DNA of 64,000 nt from JAGVPT01 sp963772165. GTDB taxonomy: Bacteria; Bacteroidota; Ignavibacteria; UBA10030; UBA8401. Within the stretch, counting starts at the first letter, position 1; each line of letters starts with the position of its first letter. Shown here piece by piece: positions 21,908 to 31,571 of this stretch. The notes beneath the pieces were generated by a model, which was not told the DNA's origin, made no database searches, and saw only the letters and a list, made by a program, of their open reading frames with translations. Location: assembly GCA_963772165.1 (NCBI GenBank), contig CAVYWA010000011.1:62001-126000 (forward strand). Reading direction: 5' to 3'. The position numbers and the translations under genes are program-made.

Positions 21908-24859
21908 TTATTCCAAGATCAAGACATCGAACACGTTGGAATGTGATGGATCAATTTTGCCCCCGCCGATCCACTCGCTCCCATTTCGTTCAACAGCACG
22001 AAATTCGCCGATACCCGCGCCGCCATGGTCGTCCTGCGCGCCGACGAGTATCGTCATCTTCCATCCCGGTGTTGGCTTTCCAAGATACTTAAGCGGAAGA
22101 CTAAACTCAATGGATTTTCTTTTGATGCTGCCGATAGGATTTTTCTCATCTCCCGAACGTGGCCTGTACTCACACAGCACCTTTCCTTTTTCATCGGTGA
22201 CGCAAATGCCGCCTCCGACAGTGATCAATCGGTCGAATCGGTATTGATCGGTGAGGGTAAAATGGGAATTCGCGCCGACGGACACCGAGCCTGCATCCTC
22301 CCGGTGAACCGCAATCGCGGCAAACGTGAGTTGAAATCCGTACTCTGGATGCCAGCCAGGGTTCACGAGGTCGCGGAAAACGAGCGTGAAGTACGCGTTC
22401 GATGAGTCGAAGCTGACCGTTGCATGAACAATGTCCAGGATTCCGGGCTTGAAGTTCACGTTTGAAGGATAAGTGTACGTCCCCGAATCGCCGCGATCAT
22501 CTCCGGCAGGGTCTTCTTTATCGAACAATATTTTCGCCGCCGCATTTGTTTTGCGCACGTCGTCCAGCGAGAGCGTCGGGTACGATGGGCCTTTTAGTGA
22601 CGGCAGGTGAGCATTGAATTGCGGCTGCGCAAGATTGAGATCGGCAAACTCTGCCTTAGGCGAGAAATCGCGCAGAAACCATACCGTGCTGTCGCGCGAC
22701 GAAGCAATTTCCTTGCTGTTGTGATACACGGCATACGCATCCATCGAATGCGCAACAGTCAATGTTTCGCCCGGCGTAAGGGTTGCCGTAAGATAGGCTG
22801 CATCGCCGCTGTGATAGACCCATAGGGTACTCACATCATATTCTTTTGCCAGAGTGTCGGCCTTCAATGTGATGCGGATCGAATCTCCGATTGTCTCGTA
22901 GAGTGCATGAATATGCGAATTGCCAGCGCGGAAAGTGCATTCCACATGCCGCAGTTCCGTTGGAAGTTTTGGATTAATGCGAATGGTATGCGCCGTCGCG
23001 TCGATGCCGATGCCGAGATAATCCTGGTAAAAGCTGCGGATAAATTCCGCCAGGCTCCAGGCCTGAGAAAAAGCGCCGGAGAGGCGCGGCTCTGTTTCTC
23101 CGTTCCTCGTTTGTGCGTCAAGCAATTCCGATAATGTCCCTACGCATCCCCGGTGAAGGATCTGATGAACCATGTTCTTCGTGATCTTGAACGTCAGGTC
23201 CTCTTCATCATTTCTCGTCAGCGCATAGATCGCATGTCCGTTCAGCCATGTCCACACAATGCCATTATGATACGCTGCGTCCTGCACATAGTACGGTTCG
23301 TTGTGATGGAAAGGATGAAAATTCGAATCCGATTGCGACAGCGTGCCGACGCCGTATTCGTAAATAAGGTTTGCCGTCACCGTTTTCACCATCGCCTCGC
23401 GGATGTCTTCTGAATTTATAATGTCGAGGCAGAAAAGCTGATTAGGCCGAAGCTCGTGCGAAGGAGTTCCATCGGCGTTGAGATGGTCGTACACCAATTT
23501 ATTTTCTCTGTCGACGAAGTAGGCATTAAAATTTTTTTCCACACGGTCGGCCAGCGACTTCCATTTGTTCGCAAGAGAATTTCTTGCAAGGTATTCAGCC
23601 TCAAATGAACCGATCAACAACTGGTAATACCAGAGCGCCTGAATATCGCAGGCTCGGTTCCCGCGCGGAGACCAGGGCCCGTTCGGACCTACGGCATCCA
23701 TCCACGATTCCGCATCGCCATGAGTCAGGAATCCGAGCGAATCGGTGTGGTACCTGATCGTTCCTTCGATCGACCGTTTGATGACGGGGAAAAGTTCGCG
23801 GATAAGCGCCGTGTCGTTTGATACCTTGATGTAATCATACATCTGCTTCACGAACCAGGGGGTTCCGTCCGCGGTATTGTACGCAATGGATGTCGGTGTG
23901 ACGATGTTCGGAATGCGTCCGTAATTTGTGCTGGAAGAATCTTTGTCCTGAAAACGAGCGAACGAAAGGAGAATCTTGCGCGCATCGTTGAAGTTCCCCG
24001 TGACAAACGTTGCCCCCGGAAGCGAGATGAACGAATCGCGTCCCCAATAATTATTGAACCATGGCAATCCGGCAAAAATCCCTTTCACTGGAATTCCCGA
24101 TTGTGATTGATTCATGATGAGGGCATCGAGCGACAGCTTTGCCCACATGAGTGCGATGTCGAGCTCTTCGTCATTCGTCTTGAGATAGGACATCCGGAGC
24201 AGCTTCTCCATCCGTTCTTTGCGCGCGGCGATCAGCTTGTCCGCATTTTTTGCAATGTCCCGGCTCAAACGTTGAACTTCGTTTGCAGAAGAGGCTGCGA
24301 CGATGATGTACAGAACTCGCGAGGGATGGCGCTTTGAACTCAACCCTATCCACGATGGGACGGAGCCATCCGAAGGCCCCGTGCCCCTCATGTGCCACAA
24401 TGAGGGCGCTGGAGTCGATGATTTTTCCTGTTCGAATCCGGGAGCAGCGTGAAGTGTCATCGCAGGTTCTGTCTTTTTTGTCCCTTGAGAAATGAATTCG
24501 ATGAGAAGAGCGTTCACGCTGTCGAGGAATGTGAAATGTTCTTCAGTGCCGTCCGGATATTTTCGGACAAGCTGATGCGGGAAAACGGTCGTTGATGCGG
24601 TTGTCCGGTCGACAGTGTTGCCGTCCAGCTCGAAAGAATAATCGTCGAGGATCTTTTGCGCATTAACGAACCAGCCCTGCCATCCGCCGGAGTTTTGAGC
24701 GTTAACTTCCCCGTAATAAGTTCCCGCCTGTTTGTTGGTGTAGGCGAACTGGCGTGTTGTTCCGACGACATTAATCCCCAGCTTGTCGACAAGCGGCGTG
24801 CCGGCGTTCAATATGCCGCCCGCCGCGGCAAGTAAAACGGCAAGCGATAGTAGTTTCAT
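21908..24859 (-). CDS. Secreted glycogen-debranching-enzyme-like glycosidase with glucodextranase C-terminal module
   Basis: 983 residues with a signal peptide (LLSLAVLLAAAGGILNA). The middle (about 210-640) is an (alpha/alpha)6-barrel like the amylo-alpha-1,6-glucosidase (GDE) domain: GLPWFNNYWGRDSFISLPG, HGDAESWMDAVGPNG and YHNGIVWTWLNGHAI hold the likely acid/base residues. The C-terminal 250 residues resemble the beta-sandwich found at the end of glucodextranases (ILDIVHATVSFDSSNAYFTLVF). It likely acts on alpha-glucans or oligosaccharides outside the cytoplasm. It is 16 bases from the glycerate kinase gene, in the same direction. Confidence 0.8.
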   Translation of the reverse strand: MKLLSLAVLLAAAGGILNAGTPLVDKLGINVVGTTRQFAYTNKQAGTYYGEVNAQNSGGWQGWFVNAQKILDDYSFELDGNTVDRTTASTTVFPHQLVRKYPDGTEEHFTFLDSVNALLIEFISQGTKKTEPAMTLHAAPGFEQEKSSTPAPSLWHMRGTGPSDGSVPSWIGLSSKRHPSRVLYIIVAASSANEVQRLSRDIAKNADKLIAARKERMEKLLRMSYLKTNDEELDIALMWAKLSLDALIMNQSQSGIPVKGIFAGLPWFNNYWGRDSFISLPGATFVTGNFNDARKILLSFARFQDKDSSSTNYGRIPNIVTPTSIAYNTADGTPWFVKQMYDYIKVSNDTALIRELFPVIKRSIEGTIRYHTDSLGFLTHGDAESWMDAVGPNGPWSPRGNRACDIQALWYYQLLIGSFEAEYLARNSLANKWKSLADRVEKNFNAYFVDRENKLVYDHLNADGTPSHELRPNQLFCLDIINSEDIREAMVKTVTANLIYEYGVGTLSQSDSNFHPFHHNEPYYVQDAAYHNGIVWTWLNGHAIYALTRNDEEDLTFKITKNMVHQILHRGCVGTLSELLDAQTRNGETEPRLSGAFSQAWSLAEFIRSFYQDYLGIGIDATAHTIRINPKLPTELRHVECTFRAGNSHIHALYETIGDSIRITLKADTLAKEYDVSTLWVYHSGDAAYLTATLTPGETLTVAHSMDAYAVYHNSKEIASSRDSTVWFLRDFSPKAEFADLNLAQPQFNAHLPSLKGPSYPTLSLDDVRKTNAAAKILFDKEDPAGDDRGDSGTYTYPSNVNFKPGILDIVHATVSFDSSNAYFTLVFRDLVNPGWHPEYGFQLTFAAIAVHREDAGSVSVGANSHFTLTDQYRFDRLITVGGGICVTDEKGKVLCEYRPRSGDEKNPIGSIKRKSIEFSLPLKYLGKPTPGWKMTILVGAQDDHGGAGIGEFRAVERNGSEWIGGGKIDPSHSNVFDVLILE

Positions 24860-24875
24860 CCATTGACCATAAATA

Positions 24876-26024
24876 TTATTTTTTCGTGTTCTTTGCGCCC
24901 TTCGTGGAAAAATAATTTTTTATTCCTTTTGATAAAAGTGTTTCAGCATTTCTCATGGCCTCTTCGACAGGAACTTCATCCGGCGATAGCGAGTGAAGCG
25001 TTGCGAGTCCGAGTTGCCGTCCGAGGATTGTCTTATCGCCAAGAATTTTTCCTGCGAATGCATGGACCGGTTTGTCGAATTTTTTGGCACGGCGTGCGAT
25101 GCCTTCGATTCCTTTTCCGTGAAGCGTTTGTGAGTCCAGCGTTCCTTCGGCGGTGATAACGCAATCGCAGCGCTGGAGGAGAGTATCGAACGAAAGTATA
25201 TCGAGCACAAAATCGATTCCGGAAAGAATTTTCGCGTCGCAGAATGCAAGCAATCCGGCGCCGAGTCCTCCAGCCGCGCCGCTTCCGGGAAGCTGCAAAA
25301 CATTTCGGTGAAGATCATTCTCTATAATGGAGACGTAGTGCTTCATCGCTTCATCGAGCATGCGCACTTGTTCTGGTGTCGCGCCTTTCTGAGCGGCGAA
25401 TGTAAACGCCGCACCCTCCGGTCCGCAAAGGATATTTGTTACGTCCGAAAGTCCGATAATTTTTATATTCTTCATTCTTAATTCTTCATTCTTAATTTCC
25501 CAATGGTGAAGCCCTGATAAATGTATTCCGCCGTCGGCCAATTCAACATTCTTATCATCAAAAAATTTTATCCCCAGCGCTCTTGCGCAGCCGGCGCCCC
25601 CATCGTTGGTCGCACTGCCTCCCATTCCCACAATAATTTTTCTACAGCCGGAATTCATGGCTGCACGAATCAATTCGCCAACGCCAAACGTGGTCGCATG
25701 AGCAGCGTCGTATTGATTCTGTTTCAATAAATGCAGGCCGGCGGCTTCAGCCATTTCCACGACGGCAGTGGTTCCGTCGCCAAGCATTCCCCATCGGGCA
25801 TTCACCCTCATTGATGCAAGCGGCCCGCATACATATGCCGAATAGAACGTTCCATGAGTTGCTTGAACGAGACAATCGAGTGTGCCGTTGCCGCCGTCTG
25901 AAATTGGACAAAGGACACATTTGGCATCGGGCACAATATCTTGAATAGCTTCTGAAATTATCAGGGCGGCATTGGGCGCCGAAAGGGAGCCTTTCAGCGC
26001 GTTCGGCGCGATCAAAAAATTCAT
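24876..26024 (-). CDS. Glycerate kinase (GarK/GlxK family)
   Basis: A 382-residue type I glycerate kinase that phosphorylates D-glycerate with ATP. Family motifs are the N-terminal IAPNALKGSLSA, CPISDGGNGTLDCL, IVGMGGSATNDGGAGCARALG, and LPGSGAAGGLGAGLLAF. Two repeat fragments are part of the reading frame: residues about 176-187 (EIKNEELRMKN) come from a TTCTTAATTC-type repeat, and the last ten (STKGAKNTKK) come from a TTTGCGCCCTTCGTGG repeat, so the natural end was probably earlier. It lies upstream of the debranching enzyme and divergent from enolase; its product feeds glycolysis near enolase. Confidence 0.9.
   Translation of the reverse strand: MNFLIAPNALKGSLSAPNAALIISEAIQDIVPDAKCVLCPISDGGNGTLDCLVQATHGTFYSAYVCGPLASMRVNARWGMLGDGTTAVVEMAEAAGLHLLKQNQYDAAHATTFGVGELIRAAMNSGCRKIIVGMGGSATNDGGAGCARALGIKFFDDKNVELADGGIHLSGLHHWEIKNEELRMKNIKIIGLSDVTNILCGPEGAAFTFAAQKGATPEQVRMLDEAMKHYVSIIENDLHRNVLQLPGSGAAGGLGAGLLAFCDAKILSGIDFVLDILSFDTLLQRCDCVITAEGTLDSQTLHGKGIEGIARRAKKFDKPVHAFAGKILGDKTILGRQLGLATLHSLSPDEVPVEEAMRNAETLLSKGIKNYFSTKGAKNTKK
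24880..24912. repeat. Repeat fragment forming the C-terminus of glycerate kinase
   Basis: TTCGTGTTCTTTGCGCCCTT and GTGGAAAAATAA-type words, translated as STKGAKNTKK. This tail is familiar from many unrelated predicted proteins next to such repeats. Confidence 0.5.
25468..25502. repeat. Low-complexity repeat inserted in frame in glycerate kinase
   Basis: ATTCTTCATTCTTAATTC twice, then TTAATTTCCC. The same words make up the spacer at 61913-61999. Translated as KNEELRMKN without breaking the frame. Confidence 0.7.
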
Positions 26025-26165
26025 GATGAAAGGTATGGATTTTTAAAGTAAGATTCAGCGAGGTTTGACGTGTTGCTGCCACAGTCTGAAAAATGATGCC
26101 GTGGCTGTAAATATTTTACCTTCATGCCGATGTCGTTCATTCAACGATGGCATCGCTTCTTTAAA

Positions 26166-26194
26166 TTGTCGCATTGATTTTCATTCAATATTTA
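26166..26194 (+). promoter_or_regulatory. Possible enolase promoter
   Basis: TTGTCG, a 17-base spacer and TATTTA, 65 bases before the ATG. An AGCTTAATTTAAGCT palindrome lies just after it (26194-26208). Confidence 0.4.
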
Positions 26195-26259
26195 GCTTAA
26201 TTTAAGCTGTTTCAATTCACTATTAATTTAGTATCTCAACTTTTTACAACGGAGAATGT

Positions 26260-27552
26260 ATGTCTTCAACAATTATTACAGATGTTTGGGCGCGGGAGAT
26301 TCTGGACTCGCGAGGCAATCCTACTGTTGAAACGGATGTTGAACTTGAAGACGGGACAATCGGACGGGCGGCTGTTCCGAGCGGTGCGTCGACGGGCGAA
26401 CACGAAGCGGTTGAACTTCGCGACGGCGACAAAATGCGCTATAACGGCAAAGGCGTATTAAAAGCAGTTGAGAACGTAAACAATACTATCGCGGATGAGG
26501 TGACCGGATTCGATGCACAGGACCAGGTGGGCATCGACAAGATGATGATCGAGCTTGACGGGACGCCGACAAAAAGCAAACTGGGCGCAAATGCCATCCT
26601 CTCGGTGTCGCTTGCGGCCGCGAAGGCTTCAGCAAAATCGCTGAAGGTCCCTCTCTACCGCTACATCGGCGGCGCGAATGCAAAAATTCTTCCTACGCCA
26701 ATGATGAACATCATTAACGGCGGGCGGCATGCCGACAGCAACGTCGATTTTCAGGAATTTATGATCGTCCCGGCCAACGCGCCGAATTTTGCGGAAGCAC
26801 TTCGGATGGGGGCTGAGGTTTTTCATGCATTGAAGGATGTTCTGAAAAAGAAGGGGTACAATACTGCGGTCGGTGATGAAGGCGGATTTGCTCCGAGTTT
26901 AAAATCGAACGAAGAAGCGCTCGAAGTCATTACGGAGGCGATCACGAAGGCGAAGTACAAAGCGGGCGAGGATGTTTTCATCGCGATCGATCCCGCGGCG
27001 AGCGAGATGTATGAAGACGGAAAATATCTTTTCTACAAATCGACGCAGAAAAAAGCTTCGAGAGAAGAAATGGTCAAACTCTGGGCGAAATGGGTGAAAG
27101 AGTATCCGATCATCTCCATCGAGGACGGCATGGCAGAGGACGATTGGGATGGCTGGAAAATGTTGACCGATGAGCTCGGAAAGAAAATTCAGCTCGTCGG
27201 CGACGATAATTTCGTCACCAATGTGGAATTCCTCAACAAGGGAATCGAGCTGGGCGTGGCGAATTCCATTCTCATCAAAGTGAATCAGATCGGTACATTG
27301 ACAGAAACGCTCGACTGCATCGAAGTGGCCAAGCGCGCGCATTACACCGCCGTTATCAGCCATCGATCGGGTGAGACGGAAGATACGACGATTGCGGATA
27401 TCGCTGTAGCGACAAACGCCGGACAAATTAAAACAGGTTCGACAAGCCGGACAGACCGCATTGCAAAATACAATCAACTCATCCGCATCGAGGAGGAACT
27501 GGATTCGAACGGGGTGTATGCCGGGCTGGGCGCGTTTAATGTGAAGCGGTAA
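26260..27552 (+). CDS. eno: Enolase
   Basis: 430 residues, complete. It converts 2-phosphoglycerate to phosphoenolpyruvate. All landmarks are present: REILDSRGNPTVETDV, VPSGASTGEHEA, MMNIINGGRHADSNVD, the metal Asp/Glu in SIEDGMAEDDW and LVGDDNFVTN, the catalytic Lys in ILIKVNQIGTLTET, and SHRSGETEDTTIADIAV. No C-terminal oddity. It follows the divergent glycerate kinase with 235 bases between. Confidence 0.98.
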   Translation: MSSTIITDVWAREILDSRGNPTVETDVELEDGTIGRAAVPSGASTGEHEAVELRDGDKMRYNGKGVLKAVENVNNTIADEVTGFDAQDQVGIDKMMIELDGTPTKSKLGANAILSVSLAAAKASAKSLKVPLYRYIGGANAKILPTPMMNIINGGRHADSNVDFQEFMIVPANAPNFAEALRMGAEVFHALKDVLKKKGYNTAVGDEGGFAPSLKSNEEALEVITEAITKAKYKAGEDVFIAIDPAASEMYEDGKYLFYKSTQKKASREEMVKLWAKWVKEYPIISIEDGMAEDDWDGWKMLTDELGKKIQLVGDDNFVTNVEFLNKGIELGVANSILIKVNQIGTLTETLDCIEVAKRAHYTAVISHRSGETEDTTIADIAVATNAGQIKTGSTSRTDRIAKYNQLIRIEEELDSNGVYAGLGAFNVKR

Positions 27553-27620
27553 GAAGCGAAAAGGAAGAGATAAGATAAGGTTCATATTACAGCCAAGGCT
27601 GGAAGAGATTATTTTCGTAA

Positions 27621-30158
27621 ATGAATCATCTAAATCGGCAAATACCGCCAAAGGCACATACGCCGATGTACAGCTGGCATAAGTTCTGGGGGAGAAAGAC
27701 CTGGAATGTCGTCAGCGAGTTTGTACAGAATTATTGCACGGAAAATGGTGTCGTCCTTGACCCATTTTCCGGCAGCGGTGTCACCGCGCTAGAGTCTCTG
27801 AAGCTTGGCCGTAGAGTCATTGCAATTGACTTGAATCCAATAGCAACGGAAATTCTCCGTTTGACCATTCAGCCCGTCAATCTTGTAAAACTTGAAGAAG
27901 CTTTTCAACGAGTTGCTGCCGCTGCAAAAGACAAGATTGCCAAGTTATATGCCACCGATTGCCGTAAGTGCGGCAACGAAGTTATTATGGAATGTGCAAT
28001 TTGGGAAAGGGACGAAAAGAAAAAGCTGACGTTTAAGGAAGTGCGATACAAATGTGCCTGTGGAGATATTCAAGAAAAGGGATGCAAGCCCACCGTCAAA
28101 GATCTCAAACGAATCAAAGAGATAGATGATGAATTTGCAAAATCCCGGTTGTGGTATCCAAAGAATCGATTTTACTACCCTGATGGTACTCCGTTCATAA
28201 AAAAAGAAAAGTATGAATCTTTGGATGAATTGTTCACTACGAGAAACTTGTATGCGCTCGCGATTATCTACAAAGCCATTGAGAAAGAAGATGACAGGCT
28301 TCTACAAGACTTTTTAAAGATCGCTTTTACGTCGATGGTCCATCTTTGCTCGACAATGGTTCCTGCTGGACTGCCGGCGCCAACAAATCACCAGACCCCG
28401 TTCAGCTCCGCCTGGACTCAACATAGCTATTGGTTTACTCCTGAATTTATGGAGCAAAATGTCTGGAATAAGTTCGACAGCTCCATAATGGGTCATCAAG
28501 GATTGATGAAAGCAAAAATCGAATCGAATCAATATTTCAAAAACATAAAGTTTGGAAGCAAACCCTCGCAAGTTTTAGAAGGTAAAGCCGATATTTGTAT
28601 CCTCAATGCTTCCTGTTTAGATGTTCTTGACAAACTTCCTTCTCGGTCGATTGATTATATTTTTACAGATCCACCTTATGACGCATCCATACAATATGGA
28701 GAGCTTTCATATCTTTGGGTTGCTTGGCTGAAAAAAGATGAGAATTATCTTGAACGGCTCTCGGCAGATGAGATTATTAGAAACGAAAGGCAACATAAGG
28801 ATTTTGAAGTCTATCATACTTTGTTGAAACGAAGCTTTGACGGTATGTATAAAGCTTTGAAACTTAACCGTTACGCCACACTTACTTTTCATAATCCCAC
28901 TTTTCATGTTCGCAACGCGACTATTCGCGCTGGCACATTTGCAGGGTTTGAGTTTGAAAAAATTCATCATCAACCAATTGCTCGAACTTCAGGGAAATCA
29001 TTGTTGCAGCCGTTTGGCTCTGCAATGGGTGATTTTTATTTGCGATTTCACAAGCCGGCGATTGGGAAACCTATTACGCAGGAAGAGATCAGCGAACAAC
29101 GCTTTGAGAAGATTGTCGTGGACACGACAGTTCAGCTTCTTGCTGAACGTGCAGAACCAACTCCCTATACAATTGTGATCAATTACATTGATCCTGTGCT
29201 TGCAAGAAATGGTTTTTTTTCAAATTTACAGAGCGGTTTGGATGTCATAAAAGTTTTGAAGAATCATCTTGAAAAAGAATTTAAACTTGTTACAGAAAAG
29301 ATCGGGGGCGTTCAGGGCAAGCTTTGGTGGTTTAAGAATCCGCAGCTTGTCAGCCGTCTGACGGAAATCCCGCTTTCAGAAAGAGTCGAACAAACCGTCT
29401 TCCGAGCCTTAAAATCCAAAGGGAAAATAACCTTCACCGACGCGTGGGAAGCTGTAAGTATTGAATTTCCAAATTCTCTCACCTCGGACAGCATGAGCAT
29501 CAAAGACGCATTAGAACAATACGCTCGCCAGGTGACGGGAGGCTATTGGTTGTTAAAGCCTCAGGTTACAGAACGGATTAATCAACATAATGAAATCATC
29601 GCAGTGCTTGCTGAAACAGGCGTTGCGCTTGGATTCAAAATTTGGGTTGGAAAGAAGGAACAACCGAGTTCCGTTCATGGAATTATCGGAGCGAAGAAGC
29701 TTCTGAAAGATTATGTTTCAGCCGATCTAGCGAAAGTGAAAAATGTTGTTGACCTAAAAACAGCAGAACAGATTGATCTACTATGGGTGCATAAGGACAA
29801 GATTGTTTCATTGTTCGAAATAGAATCCACAACGACAATGACAAGCGGCCTGGTTCGCGGTTCCAACGTAACCGGCAACGTACCAAAATATCTTGTTATA
29901 CCGGAAGAACGGTCAGAACAACTAAACCGCAAGCTGAAATCACCCATGTTTGCCGAACGCTTCGAAGTCGATACATGGAAGATTTTGTATTTTGACAGTC
30001 TGAGGGGCAATTATAAAAAGCTTAAGAATGCAGCCGTCTCTTTAGAAAACTTAGTCGATAAGAAGGTGAAACCCGTTTTGTTACATGAAGCGGCAGCATC
30101 CTACAATCTTTTTGAGAATAACGAAACCATTCAACTTGTGGAAGAAGAAAAAGCATGA
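27621..30158 (+). CDS. DNA methyltransferase with zinc ribbon and nuclease-like C-terminal domain
   Basis: 845 residues. The N-terminus has PMYSWHKFWGRKTWNVV and motif I DPFSGSG (47-53), as in the DUF1156/COG1743-like Zn-ribbon DNA methylases. A CxxC (114-117) and CxC (145-147) insertion looks like a zinc ribbon, and the catalytic motif is DPPY (350-353), giving an alpha-like order. After about 560 come a winged-helix-like part (RVEQTVFRALKSKGKITF) and then EQIDLLWVHKDKIVSLFEIE followed by STTTM, where D719, E733 and E735 fit a PD-(D/E)xK-like site of restriction enzymes with Lys replaced by Glu. This reads as a one-chain restriction-modification enzyme or a methylase with a degenerate nuclease. 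Its codon use is visibly more A/T-rich than its neighbours. The stop overlaps the phosphoglucomutase ATG (ATGA). Confidence 0.75.
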   Translation: MNHLNRQIPPKAHTPMYSWHKFWGRKTWNVVSEFVQNYCTENGVVLDPFSGSGVTALESLKLGRRVIAIDLNPIATEILRLTIQPVNLVKLEEAFQRVAAAAKDKIAKLYATDCRKCGNEVIMECAIWERDEKKKLTFKEVRYKCACGDIQEKGCKPTVKDLKRIKEIDDEFAKSRLWYPKNRFYYPDGTPFIKKEKYESLDELFTTRNLYALAIIYKAIEKEDDRLLQDFLKIAFTSMVHLCSTMVPAGLPAPTNHQTPFSSAWTQHSYWFTPEFMEQNVWNKFDSSIMGHQGLMKAKIESNQYFKNIKFGSKPSQVLEGKADICILNASCLDVLDKLPSRSIDYIFTDPPYDASIQYGELSYLWVAWLKKDENYLERLSADEIIRNERQHKDFEVYHTLLKRSFDGMYKALKLNRYATLTFHNPTFHVRNATIRAGTFAGFEFEKIHHQPIARTSGKSLLQPFGSAMGDFYLRFHKPAIGKPITQEEISEQRFEKIVVDTTVQLLAERAEPTPYTIVINYIDPVLARNGFFSNLQSGLDVIKVLKNHLEKEFKLVTEKIGGVQGKLWWFKNPQLVSRLTEIPLSERVEQTVFRALKSKGKITFTDAWEAVSIEFPNSLTSDSMSIKDALEQYARQVTGGYWLLKPQVTERINQHNEIIAVLAETGVALGFKIWVGKKEQPSSVHGIIGAKKLLKDYVSADLAKVKNVVDLKTAEQIDLLWVHKDKIVSLFEIESTTTMTSGLVRGSNVTGNVPKYLVIPEERSEQLNRKLKSPMFAERFEVDTWKILYFDSLRGNYKKLKNAAVSLENLVDKKVKPVLLHEAAASYNLFENNETIQLVEEEKA

Positions 30159-31558
30159 CTCCTTCAATTAAATTCGGAACAGACGGTTGGCGCGGTGTTA
30201 TCGCCGACGATTATACGCTCGCCAATGTGGCGAAAGTTGCGTTAGCAACGGCGCGCTATTTCAAGCCGCATAAAAAAATAAAAAACGGGCTGGTGATCGG
30301 GTATGACTCGCGCTTTATGTCGAAAGATTTTGCCCATAAGGCTGCGCAAATTATTGCAAGCGCCGGCGTACGGGTAAAGCTTGCCGATAAAATTTCGTCA
30401 ACGCCGATGACGTCTCTCGGCATCGTGAAGATGAAAGCCGCCGGGGGCGTTGTCATTACGGCTAGCCACAACCCGGCGGAATACAATGGGTTCAAAATCA
30501 AAGGAGATTTCGGCGGGCCCGCTCATCCCGAGATGGTTGCAAAAGTGGAGAAGCTTCTTGCACCGATTTTGAAAGCGAAGGAACTTCCGTTAAAGGAAAA
30601 ACCGTTCGACGAACTTGTCGCGAAGAAAATGATCCAGTTCGTCGACCTGACATCGATGTACGTTGCCGATATTGAGAAAAAGATCGAGATCGACCTTATT
30701 AAGGCGACGCGGATAAAGATACTGTACGATGCAATGTACGGCGCGGGGCAGGGTGTGATGGAAAAAATTGTCCCGCACGTTGGTACGATTCGGAATACCT
30801 TCAACCCGTCGTTTGGGGGTGGGCACCCCGAACCGCTGGCGCAAAACCTCGAAGAGCTAAGCTTCGAGGTCAAAGACGGCAGATACAATATCGGTATTGC
30901 AACGGATGGCGACGCAGATCGTGTCGGGGCCGTTGATGAGAAGGGGAATTTTGTCGATTCCCACCGCATCTTTGCGATCCTCCTAAAATATCTGGTGGAG
31001 CGCAAACACTTAAAAGGGGAGGTTGCCAAATCGCTGTCGGTGAGTGAACTGATCTCCAGGATGTGCGAGAAGTACGGACTTGTTTTGAACGAGACACCCG
31101 TCGGCTTCAAGTATCTTTGCCGTTTGATGACGGAGAAAAAAATCATTATCGCCGGAGAAGAGAGCGGCGGGCTCGGCGTGATGGGGCATTTGCCTGAACG
31201 CGACGGAATCTATGTCGGCTTGCTGCTCGCGGAGATCATGGCCGTGCGCCGGAAAAAATTGAGCGCTCTTGTGCAGGAACTGTTCGATGAATACGGCGAG
31301 TATCATTTCGGCAGGATTGACCGCCGTGTTACGGAAACCGAGAAGAAAAAAATTGTATCGTTCTATTCACGCAGGCCCAAGAAAATAGGCCCGTTCACCG
31401 TTCAGCGCATCAACGAAACCGACGGCTACAAATTTTACGTCGACAACGGATGGATTCTTGTCCGCTTTTCCGGAACGGAGCCGCTCGTCCGTTTTTATGC
31501 TGAAGCGAATTCTCCCGCGCGAATGAAAGCGATGTTAAAAGCCGCAACGGCTATTTGA
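30155..31558 (+). CDS. Phosphoglucomutase/phosphomannomutase family enzyme
   Basis: A 467-residue alpha-D-phosphohexomutase that moves phosphate between C6 and C1 of a hexose. Motifs: FGTDGWRGVI at the start, active-site phosphoserine in TASHNPAEYNGFK, metal loop ATDGDADRVG, sugar-binding GEESGGLG, and phosphate-binding RFSGTEPLVR near the end. The substrate (glucose, mannose or glucosamine phosphate) is not fixed by the sequence I can see. It overlaps the methylase gene and is 13 bases before a GalT-like gene, a plausible sugar-phosphate pair. Confidence 0.93.
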   Translation: MTPSIKFGTDGWRGVIADDYTLANVAKVALATARYFKPHKKIKNGLVIGYDSRFMSKDFAHKAAQIIASAGVRVKLADKISSTPMTSLGIVKMKAAGGVVITASHNPAEYNGFKIKGDFGGPAHPEMVAKVEKLLAPILKAKELPLKEKPFDELVAKKMIQFVDLTSMYVADIEKKIEIDLIKATRIKILYDAMYGAGQGVMEKIVPHVGTIRNTFNPSFGGGHPEPLAQNLEELSFEVKDGRYNIGIATDGDADRVGAVDEKGNFVDSHRIFAILLKYLVERKHLKGEVAKSLSVSELISRMCEKYGLVLNETPVGFKYLCRLMTEKKIIIAGEESGGLGVMGHLPERDGIYVGLLLAEIMAVRRKKLSALVQELFDEYGEYHFGRIDRRVTETEKKKIVSFYSRRPKKIGPFTVQRINETDGYKFYVDNGWILVRFSGTEPLVRFYAEANSPARMKAMLKAATAI

Positions 31559-31571
31559 CCCAACGGCGTTT

